Virus record (IMG/VR): IMGVR_UViG_3300045009_000419
Coordinates: 1 to 20,228 of that record
DNA: 20,228 nucleotides
Strand: one strand, 5' to 3'
Source: a virus
Shown here: one piece after another, positions 14,891-20,228 of the stretch
How the letters are laid out: each line of letters opens with the position of its first letter
Position numbering within the stretch: the stretch's first letter is position 1
Program-made: the position numbers and the translations under genes
Notes under the pieces: generated by a model
Databases searched by the model: none
The model's input: the letters and a program-made list of their open reading frames with translations, nothing else
What the model was told of the DNA's origin: nothing

Positions 14891-16582
14891 TTATTTATCT
14901 TCATCAGGAACACGACGTTGGGCGAACCTCGCGCCGTATGCCCTGCTAGTAATTTTGTTCATCAAATCCATTTCGATGGGACTAATCCCAACGCCGGGAA
15001 GGACACCCCCACCTTGGGGATTTCCCGCCGTATTAACATTAGCACCTCCAGCAGAGGTCGTTTGCATGCCAGACGCATCCGGCAATAGCCCTGTGGCAAG
15101 CATAACCGCTTGCCCAATTTGAGCGCGGACAAGGTCAAGGGCGCCTTGATCAATCGCGTCATCCATAAGTTCATCAAAGATTTCTATCATTTTCTCGTTC
15201 GGGAACTCCTCGCCCAGCGCTTTCAGCGCGCCCTTCTTTGATTCAAGGCCAAGAGCCATTTTTGACTGCACCTCATTAAGTTTGATTAGTGCGTCAACGG
15301 GAAGCGGGTCTGGCCAGTGAATTGTAGTTTTGTAAGTGTTGGGATCGTTGGGGTCCAACTGTGTAAGTTGGTCAGCCTCCGGCATGGCTGATTGCATTGG
15401 GTCATACACAAGCAACTGTGGTTCAAAAATTGCTGCCGTGCGAATAATAATTTCATTAAGTTTTTCAAGACCGTTTGTAAAATGAGTCTTTTTCATTTGA
15501 TAACGGTTCATCAACGGCTGGTATTGGATGGCAAGAGCCACACCGCTTGTATTTGATACGGGCTGGAATTGTCCTAGTGCTGTTTCTGGAACACCAGTAA
15601 TTTCATGCATTGATCGCTTAATCATTTGCACGTATTCAAGAGCACCCGACATCTCACCGCGAGACTCGAGGTTGAACACCTGTGCATCTTTGGGAAGACC
15701 TGCCCAAACTTTTTTGGGCCCACGCTCTAATTGGCTGGCTTTTGCACCCGTGATGATGGTGACGGGGGCAGCGTGGTAATTGATGATGTCAGAAATTTCT
15801 GTCATCTTTTCATTGAGTTCGCGATTTAACTGAATTATGTCCCAAATGTCAGACTGGCCCCACGGGGACGACGTAATAGTGACGTTTGGAATGTGCACAA
15901 TGGGGACCATTCCAAGAGCGTTGGGATACTCGTCAACCATCTCATCATTGATGAACTGCTGCACAGTTGCATCTGTAAGAATTTCTGTAAACGTGTATAC
16001 CTGACGAGTACCTTCCGGGGACGTGCCCCAGAAACGATACTTGAGTTTGAAACGCAACAAACGTTCGCGGTCGTGTGGGTGATATTCGGGGAAACAATGT
16101 GCTGGGTTGAGCGGCAAAATTCGAATGCGGCCCGCATGCATCATGCCTGCGGAATCCACATACGGCTCGTCGTACGCAACTTTTACAAAGCAGTCACCCG
16201 TGACGGAAGCCAACTGCCCCATTTGCCACAACAGATAATGTTTATTGTTATGGTTGTCCCAAACTTCGTGCAGCAATCGCGGAATAATTGCGCCGTTTTG
16301 TTCTGAAACTTTAAACTGCACTCCCTTACCAAAGCAAAAGTTGTTAATAAAATCCGACATCGTGCGGACATAATTCATCGTGATGTTGTTGTCGCCCATC
16401 TCACGTCGGTAAGACCAATGATGCCCGAGGTACCACGCCCAAGCGGACGAGTACCTATTTAGACGCGGACCATGAACTTCAAACTCCTCATCCGCCAATT
16501 CAACAAGTCCAAGTGGACTGATGGCAACGGTAAGGTCGCTAGAAGCCGCCCGGTATGACGGGGACCAAAAATCAATTGGCAT
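14891..16582 (-). CDS. Portal protein, SPP1 gp6-like
   Basis: A 563-aa protein. Near 68-88 is 'TMNYVRTMSDFINNFCFGKG', the wing-side helix and 'G-K-G-V' turn of SPP1 gp6-type portals. At 122-135 is 'GQLASVTGDCFVKV', a core portal strand pair. About 300-340 holds 'GALEYVQMIKRSMHEITGVP', the 'I-x-R-x-x-x-E-I-T-G-V-P-x-x-x-L-G' helix of the stem/crown region. A Gly/Asn-rich C-terminal part ends in a charged tail. The portal is the dodecameric ring for DNA entry and exit and the docking site for terminase. GAGG is 7 bases before the ATG. Size is within the usual range for this family. The terminase genes are not in the window. Confidence 0.92.
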   Translation of the reverse strand: MPIDFWSPSYRAASSDLTVAISPLGLVELADEEFEVHGPRLNRYSSAWAWYLGHHWSYRREMGDNNITMNYVRTMSDFINNFCFGKGVQFKVSEQNGAIIPRLLHEVWDNHNNKHYLLWQMGQLASVTGDCFVKVAYDEPYVDSAGMMHAGRIRILPLNPAHCFPEYHPHDRERLLRFKLKYRFWGTSPEGTRQVYTFTEILTDATVQQFINDEMVDEYPNALGMVPIVHIPNVTITSSPWGQSDIWDIIQLNRELNEKMTEISDIINYHAAPVTIITGAKASQLERGPKKVWAGLPKDAQVFNLESRGEMSGALEYVQMIKRSMHEITGVPETALGQFQPVSNTSGVALAIQYQPLMNRYQMKKTHFTNGLEKLNEIIIRTAAIFEPQLLVYDPMQSAMPEADQLTQLDPNDPNTYKTTIHWPDPLPVDALIKLNEVQSKMALGLESKKGALKALGEEFPNEKMIEIFDELMDDAIDQGALDLVRAQIGQAVMLATGLLPDASGMQTTSAGGANVNTAGNPQGGGVLPGVGISPIEMDLMNKITSRAYGARFAQRRVPDEDK

Positions 16583-16604
16583 TTACAACCTCACTAAGAA
16601 GATA

Positions 16605-16889
16605 TTACTTCTTCTTGGCGGGGGCTTTCTTTGCAACAACTTTGGAAGAGGTCTTGGGTGCATTCTTTTTCTTGGTGGCCTCAACCGCCTTGACAGCAAG
16701 ATCAACCAACAGTGCCGTGTTCTTGTCGCCAACCTTGGTTGAAACCCACGAAAGTCCAAGGGTTACAAGTGGAAGCGCAAGTGCAACAAGTTCAGAAGTT
16801 ACACCAGCCTTTGCCGCGCCGTAAGTAAGGACGCCCAAAACAGCGCCTTTAAGGGCAGCATCTTGATGAGTCTTGTTTAAATCAGCCAT
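16605..16889 (-). CDS. Small membrane protein, r1t-like holin candidate
   Basis: A 94-aa protein. Two hydrophobic stretches lie at about 13-28 (ALKGAVLGVLTYGAAKAG) and 33-52 (LVALALPLVTLGLSWVSTKV). A charged segment (VGDKNTAL) follows, then a Lys/Ala-rich tail ending KKAPAKKK. This is the build of r1t-type holins: two membrane helices, a 'K-V-G-x-x-x-T-A' segment after the second helix and a positive C-terminus. Such holins make pores that release the endolysin. It lies next to the portal and about 2.2 kb from the endolysin, so linkage is loose. Other small membrane or DNA-binding proteins with similar tails cannot be excluded. AGGAG is 6 bases upstream. Confidence 0.5.
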   Translation of the reverse strand: MADLNKTHQDAALKGAVLGVLTYGAAKAGVTSELVALALPLVTLGLSWVSTKVGDKNTALLVDLAVKAVEATKKKNAPKTSSKVVAKKAPAKKK

Positions 16890-16917
16890 AGTTTGCTCCT
16901 ATTGTTTGGTGGGTTAA

Positions 16918-17553
16918 TTATACAGGCTTAACATTTTTACGCGGAATGTCCCCTCCCTGAACATACACGTGATACGGGGCTCCGGTGTATGGGTCAAATT
17001 TAGCAGCCGCAGCAAGTGCTTTCATAACGTGTTTCCTTGCCGTTGCAAGATTTATGCGCGTCTTCATTTGAAGCACATGCAATGCTCCCATAGCATATTG
17101 TGCCCCCGTGCCAATGGCGTACATGCCAGCGGAATCGGAGTACCACGAATAATCTCCCTCAACGGTATAAATAACGTTGTTGATAGCCACAATGACCGAA
17201 GAGTCGTGCTCTGCAATGTGCTCTTTATCATCTTTGTCCGGCACTGCGTATCCCTGCAATTCAAAGCACTCACGCAATGAAGGGATAAATTTAGTTGTAA
17301 AAAAGTGATCAAGTTTCTTACCCCGAAGTGTGTGCGGTGCTGCGGGTGGGGAAAACGCGTGGTGCAAAATGTTAATAGCCCGCACGTCACCTGCTGCTCC
17401 TAACAAATACCTTCCGTTAGAGGCTATCTTTCCAGCACTCTCCCTTAAAGTTACAACTTGGGTGGCGTACCCTTCATCGGCAAAATCAGAAACTTGAGAA
17501 TCACAGCCAATGAGAGCAAAACCATCGCCTTGGATACCGACAATAGTAGTCAT
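16918..17553 (-). CDS. Proteasome/HslV-like Ntn-hydrolase (threonine protease)
   Basis: A 211-aa protein beginning MTTIVGIQGDGFALIGCDSQ, very like the start of HslV and proteasome beta subunits. If the first Met is removed, Thr2 becomes the N-terminal nucleophile, with no propeptide. Asp18 (D17 of the family count) and Lys42 (in AGKI, the K33 position after an 8-residue insert) are in place. 'LLGAAGDVRAINILHHAF' (50-67) matches the 'G-x-A-G-x-x-x-D' region. 'IGTGAQYAMGAL' (147-158) matches the G-S-G turn before the helix, and 'DPYTGAP' (187-193) matches the D-x-x-S/T-G site. Such enzymes cut peptide bonds inside oligomeric rings. It starts 2 bases after the phosphoesterase stop and precedes the holin and portal genes. 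A non-protease Ntn role is less likely. Its partner and substrate are unknown. Confidence 0.85.
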   Translation of the reverse strand: MTTIVGIQGDGFALIGCDSQVSDFADEGYATQVVTLRESAGKIASNGRYLLGAAGDVRAINILHHAFSPPAAPHTLRGKKLDHFFTTKFIPSLRECFELQGYAVPDKDDKEHIAEHDSSVIVAINNVIYTVEGDYSWYSDSAGMYAIGTGAQYAMGALHVLQMKTRINLATARKHVMKALAAAAKFDPYTGAPYHVYVQGGDIPRKNVKPV

Positions 17554-17555
17554 TG

Positions 17556-18704
17556 TTACGCCCGAAATTCAACATCTCCGTACATTGCCCAACCGTCATA
17601 GATTGACGTTACGTTGTACTGAAAACGATGTTCGCCATCAGTTTCGTAAGTAACTACAGCAAATCCTTGTTGCCAGTTCTCGTAGCGAGTGAGCGGACGA
17701 CCATCGAGGTCAACTCCGCCCTTCGTAGACGGAACCGCGCCGTCAATACGAGCAAGACAACCGGGACTAGCAGCCATAATGGTGCGAGGACCATTAAAAT
17801 CTTCACGAGTCTTAAACGCGGTTTCAATCCTGTGAATGTGTCCATAAATTACGCTCGTTTTTTCGTTGTTGAGGTATACATTAGCCGTAGAGCCGGAAGA
17901 CTTCACACGGTCACCGTGAATTACACGCAATTTTTCGTTAATCCAATAATCAGAGGCTGGATACCCGGGGCGGTATTCTACGCCGTACTCGTCCATGCGA
18001 CAAAGGTACGGCACGGTAAGCACAGGCCACGATTCGGGAGTGTTGCCTTTGCGGAGACCATACGCAGCGGCAGCGTTAGTCAACAGGTACTTTGGCATTC
18101 GCTCCTCGTGATTGCCAGCCATCCAAACGATGCGCGCATGAGGGGCGGCCTCACGAAGTTGTGCGCAGAACAACGTAGCGCGATCAATTGCTGCTTGGGT
18201 GGTTTGTTGGTACGCAGGAGTTGTCAAATACTTGCCCATCTCAGGCAAGTCAAGATTGTCGCCCACACACACAATGGCTTTTGGCTGAACGTACGTAATC
18301 GCCGCAAGAACAACGGCGATTGCCTTCTCGTCATGGGTAGGCTCTAACCGTCCGTCACGGCCACGGTAATAACCAATCTGGGCGTCAGGGACAATAAAGT
18401 CCTTAAAAAACTTAGTAGAAATCTTCTTTTGTTTTGCGGGAGTAGGCAACTTGACAGCAGGCCCCGGTTGGATAACGGGCCAATCAGGGCCCTGCTCCCA
18501 CTTTGGTGAAAACTGAATAGCGGCAAGATCGTGGACCTGCGCCTCGCCCTCGTCATCTTTGGTAAGAGACTGATAAATAGAGACTTTGCGAATGTCCCCA
18601 ATGTCTTCAAGAGCAATGTTTTTGCGCTCTAGCATGTCAACCAATTGACCAAGAAGCCTTTGTTTTTTTTGGGATTGGTTTAAGTCATCAACAATTTTAG
18701 ACAC
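17556..18704 (-). CDS. Calcineurin-like metallophosphoesterase
   Basis: A 382-aa protein, read from the GTG at 18704, which has AAGGAG 7 bases upstream; a GTG two codons earlier is too close to that site. Motifs in order (this numbering): PDAQ with D107 and Q109, GDNLD at 148-152, GNHEE at 197-201, VIHGD around 262-265 and GHIH at 288-291. These bind the two metal ions of the family. The first motif is D-x-Q rather than D-x-H, as in some MPE subfamilies. Residues 1-100 are a charged helical N-terminus without a known domain. The enzyme probably hydrolyses a phosphate ester of nucleic acid, nucleotide or protein; the substrate is not evident. It overlaps the upstream HTH-like gene by 8 bases and lies 2 bases from the Ntn-hydrolase gene, suggesting joint expression. 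Confidence 0.88.
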   Translation of the reverse strand: MSKIVDDLNQSQKKQRLLGQLVDMLERKNIALEDIGDIRKVSIYQSLTKDDEGEAQVHDLAAIQFSPKWEQGPDWPVIQPGPAVKLPTPAKQKKISTKFFKDFIVPDAQIGYYRGRDGRLEPTHDEKAIAVVLAAITYVQPKAIVCVGDNLDLPEMGKYLTTPAYQQTTQAAIDRATLFCAQLREAAPHARIVWMAGNHEERMPKYLLTNAAAAYGLRKGNTPESWPVLTVPYLCRMDEYGVEYRPGYPASDYWINEKLRVIHGDRVKSSGSTANVYLNNEKTSVIYGHIHRIETAFKTREDFNGPRTIMAASPGCLARIDGAVPSTKGGVDLDGRPLTRYENWQQGFAVVTYETDGEHRFQYNVTSIYDGWAMYGDVEFRA

Positions 18705-18966
18705 AACCACACTCCTTGTTTACATGTCGTTGGATTACTGACAGGCTGACATTAATGTTGTTTTTTCTTAGTATTTTAGAAAGCCACGTTGTCGTGTACA
18801 CCCGACCATGACCATTTCCATGATCTTCGCGAATCAACTCCACGGCCCTATTCATCGCCTCTTGTTCGTCAGGCGTCATTTGGTCAATTATCTTTTGCAA
18901 CTTGCACAAGTTCTTTTCTTGTTTAGGAAGTCCCAAGAGATCAGCAAGCAGAGAACTATCAGACAT
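18697..18966 (-). CDS. Small HTH-like protein
   Basis: An 89-aa protein, read from the ATG at 18966. A longer frame with a TTG start would overlap the previous gene deeply. It begins MSDSSLLADLLGLPKQEK, has a helical middle (KLQKIIDQMTPDEQEAMNRA) and ends with 'TTTWLSKILRKNNINVSLSV' followed by 'IQRHVNKECGCV'. The last part, helix-turn then 'V-S-x-S-V-I-Q-R-H', looks like a winged or plain HTH, with a Cys-x-Cys end. It may bind DNA, for example as a small regulator, but no named family is recognised. The start overlaps the preceding stop by 8 bases, and its own stop overlaps the phosphoesterase start by 8 bases. Confidence 0.6.
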   Translation of the reverse strand: MSDSSLLADLLGLPKQEKNLCKLQKIIDQMTPDEQEAMNRAVELIREDHGNGHGRVYTTTWLSKILRKNNINVSLSVIQRHVNKECGCV

Positions 18967-19108
18967 GTTGTTTTTGCTTCCGTTGTTTGCGCTGTTGCTT
19001 TTCGTGCTCAAGCCGATCAAGCAAGTTGACAAGAAGGTCAACCTCCCCAACGCCGGGAAAGACCTTTCGCAGGAAATAGATTACTAAATCGAGGTCGTCA
19101 CTTCTCAT
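18959..19108 (-). CDS. Small protein of 49 aa, unknown
   Basis: A short acidic-to-basic protein, read from the ATG at 19108: MRSDDLDLVIYFLRKVFPGV, then a Leu/Val-rich segment (EVDLLVNLLDRLEHEK) and a Gln/Lys/Arg tail. An upstream TTG (19180) in the same frame is open but lies inside the endolysin end; a second TTG at 19144 has GAGGGG directly against it. GAGG occurs only 2-3 bases before the ATG, too close for a good site. A promoter predicted just upstream would start transcription at about the ATG, so a leaderless message is possible. Function unknown. Confidence 0.5.
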   Translation of the reverse strand: MRSDDLDLVIYFLRKVFPGVGEVDLLVNLLDRLEHEKQQRKQRKQKQHV

Positions 19109-19115
19109 GTCCTCT

Positions 19116-19144
19116 ACTGTATCGTCTTTGAGGACGCGTGTCAA
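19116..19144 (-). promoter_or_regulatory. Candidate sigma70-type promoter
   Basis: On the minus strand there is a perfect -35 TTGACA (19144-19139), a 17-base spacer and a -10 TACAGT (19121-19116, 4 of 6 to TATAAT). The expected start site is about 19109-19108, at the ATG of the 49-aa gene. It lies right after the endolysin stop, where a new transcript could begin for the phosphoesterase, Ntn-hydrolase, holin and head genes. Confidence 0.45.
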
Positions 19145-19149
19145 CCCCT

Positions 19150-19932
19150 CTAGAGGGCCGCCCAAACCTTGTTGTTGCAAATCCCATTTTCCTGAAGACC
19201 AATGGATTTTTTAAACGCATTTACGGCTTTTTCAGTGTCATCATTGAAGTCGCCAGTAATTTGACAAATAAACCCTTTAGCCACAAGTTTATTTTGCAGA
19301 TCCTTGACTTTAGGGCCTTTATCGCCTTTCCGCAACTTGTCGTCTGCCTCCTGCCCCTCAAAAGCGGCACCGGGGTCGGGAGGCGTAATGTTGTTTTTTT
19401 GCATGTATGCAACAACAGCGGGCGGCGGATTAGAACCCTTAACATAGCGTAGATGCCACGGCTCCTCAGGAACAACTTCCCACGAAAAACCAAACGTAGC
19501 AACGTTGTTAATTAGCCATTTAAGACGCTTAGGCTCAGCAGCCGTATGCACGTCAACGGCCACACCGAGGTTATGCTGACTACTACCCGGTGCCGCAAGG
19601 GGCGCCATGCCTTTTTTTAAGAACCATTTTTTTCCATTGAACGTTCGAGTGCTTGCGCCTGCAATTGGTTCCAAAACATAGCGTTGTTTGAAGGCCGCCA
19701 ACTGCGAGTCGTATGTACGATATGTGTCCCCAGCCGATACGGGTTTGAGTTCAACGCCGTCGGCCTTGGCTTTATCAACCATTGCGCCCCATGCTGCCGC
19801 CGCAATCCAATGCAATTTCCCACCGCCGACCGCTGGACGTAGGAGGGCGTCGGGAATTTTTCCCGGCGTAACGCCTTTAAGATCATCTGGAAGTTTAACA
19901 GGAACGACATAGTCCCACTCTACCTTAGCCAT
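19150..19932 (-). CDS. Endolysin: M15 peptidase with peptidoglycan-binding domain
   Basis: A 260-aa protein. Residues about 35-165 are an M15/VanY-like D,D- or L,D-peptidase domain. It has 'SAGDTYRTYDSQLAAFKQRY' near 66-85, SQHNLGVAVDVH at 118-129 (zinc ligands H120 and D127), and EPWHLRY at 157-163 (catalytic E157 and zinc ligand H160). After a Pro-rich linker, residues about 200-260 form a PG_binding_1 domain: KGDKGPKVKDLQNKL, then 'ITGDFNDDTEKAVNAFKKS' with the usual G-x-F-x-x-x-T-x-x-A-V pattern. There is no signal peptide, so release would need a holin. It cuts stem peptides of peptidoglycan for lysis. GAGG lies about 9 bases before the ATG, after an AT-rich 55-base gap with a promoter-like element. 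Confidence 0.93.
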   Translation of the reverse strand: MAKVEWDYVVPVKLPDDLKGVTPGKIPDALLRPAVGGGKLHWIAAAAWGAMVDKAKADGVELKPVSAGDTYRTYDSQLAAFKQRYVLEPIAGASTRTFNGKKWFLKKGMAPLAAPGSSQHNLGVAVDVHTAAEPKRLKWLINNVATFGFSWEVVPEEPWHLRYVKGSNPPPAVVAYMQKNNITPPDPGAAFEGQEADDKLRKGDKGPKVKDLQNKLVAKGFICQITGDFNDDTEKAVNAFKKSIGLQENGICNNKVWAAL

Positions 19933-19979
19933 TGGTTGTTTCCTCTACTTTCTCTTCGTTGTTTTACAATTTCAATTTT

Positions 19980-20007
19980 ACTGTACTTCACCGAATAAGT
20001 ATCCCAA
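19980..20007 (-). promoter_or_regulatory. Weak promoter candidate upstream of the endolysin
   Basis: On the minus strand TTGGGA (20007-20002), a 16-base spacer and TACAGT (19985-19980) would place a start near 19972, some 40 bases before the endolysin ATG, in AT-rich DNA. The -35 has 4 of 6 consensus bases and lies in the end of the upstream gene. The -10 is the same hexamer as in the 19116-19144 element, which is the main reason to list it. Confidence 0.25.
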
Positions 20008-20228
20008 CACGCAGAGGGCGAGCCAACTCCCATAGCGGATTTTTACTAGGGTCCATATCTGGGGGTATTGCGTCCGGGATGTATTTCCACCCATCGGAGC
20101 GCAGAATTTGTTGTCCCTCCCATACCGGTATCATTTCTTCATTTCCATAAATAAAGTCAGGATTGCCCCGAAGATGCACTTCAATAAGGGTCCCGTCAAT
20201 GTATTCACAATTGACAATGGGATAACGC
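19988..20228 (-). CDS. C-terminal part of an unidentified gene, possibly ATP-grasp-like (runs off the right edge)
   Basis: The frame is open from the right edge to a TGA at 19990-19988, about 79 codons, so this is the end of a longer gene. A GTG at 20179 is internal and not needed as a start. The visible part reads RYPIVNCEYIDGTLIEVHLR, then GNPDFIYGNEEMIPVWEGQQ and ends ARPLRVGILIR. The 'E-Y-x-x-G-x-L-I-E-V-H-L-R' strand pair recalls the metal-binding end of ATP-grasp ligases, where an 'I-E-V-N-P-R' strand is usual, but the fit is loose and most of the protein is missing. It could equally be an unrelated phage protein. The next gene, the endolysin, starts 55 bases further on. Confidence 0.6.
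   Translation of the reverse strand, partial: RYPIVNCEYIDGTLIEVHLRGNPDFIYGNEEMIPVWEGQQILRSDGWKYIPDAIPPDMDPSKNPLWELARPLRVGILIR

Noticed and set aside
16600-16620. AAGAAG/CTTCTT inverted repeat around the stop of the holin-like gene.
   Set aside because: Six A/T-rich base pairs at a Lys-rich coding end are expected by chance and no T tract follows.
18967-19050. TTG start 28 codons upstream for the HTH-like gene.
   Set aside because: It would lie almost wholly inside the preceding small gene; the ATG at 18966 has the 8-base overlap typical here.
1-20228. Searched for CRISPR arrays, tRNA genes, rRNA, IS ends and attachment sites.
   Set aside because: No regular spaced repeats, no tRNA-like cloverleaf ends and no transposase or integrase were seen by eye; a tool scan could still find short cases.

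Overview
The window is one long stretch of tailed-phage DNA. All genes lie on the minus strand and are transcribed from the right edge towards the left. It carries the head and contractile-tail (myovirus) structural module of a virus or prophage, with part of a lysis region. Genes are tightly packed, with ATGA, GTGA or TAATG overlaps and AGGAG-type ribosome sites. There are no integrase, tRNA, IS or bacterial housekeeping genes. The host cannot be named from the sequence. Several peptidoglycan hydrolases and a Lys/Ala-tailed r1t-like holin candidate would suit an actinobacterial or other peptidoglycan-rich host, but this is inference.

In transcription order: the right edge (19988-20228) holds the end of an unidentified gene, possibly ATP-grasp-like. 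Next come an M15 endolysin with a peptidoglycan-binding domain, two small genes (one HTH-like), a calcineurin-like metallophosphoesterase, a proteasome/HslV-like Ntn-hydrolase and a holin-like membrane protein. The head module follows: SPP1 gp6-like portal, coiled-coil scaffold, N4-gp56-like major capsid protein, a small conserved-looking gene, a fibre- or decoration-like protein, a 52-aa gene, and a run of connector, neck and tail-terminator genes.

The tail module then runs: sheath, tube, and a zinc-ribbon tail-assembly chaperone whose +1 frame stays open past its stop, so a frameshifted longer product is likely. After these come a 914-aa tape measure carrying both an M15 peptidase and a lysozyme-like transglycosylase domain, a CIS-tube-like baseplate protein, a LysM protein, a gpD/gp27-like hub and the start of an OB-fold spike protein running off the left edge.

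The most notable point is the Ntn-hydrolase. No usual prohead protease lies between portal and major capsid protein, and this threonine protease two genes upstream of the portal is a candidate replacement or a host-proteolysis factor. Other points are the +1 frameshift in the chaperone, a 17-bp hairpin after the capsid gene that pairs fully only in the minus-strand RNA, and a TACAGTA heptamer upstream of three gene starts. No stretch over 300 bases lacks a gene.
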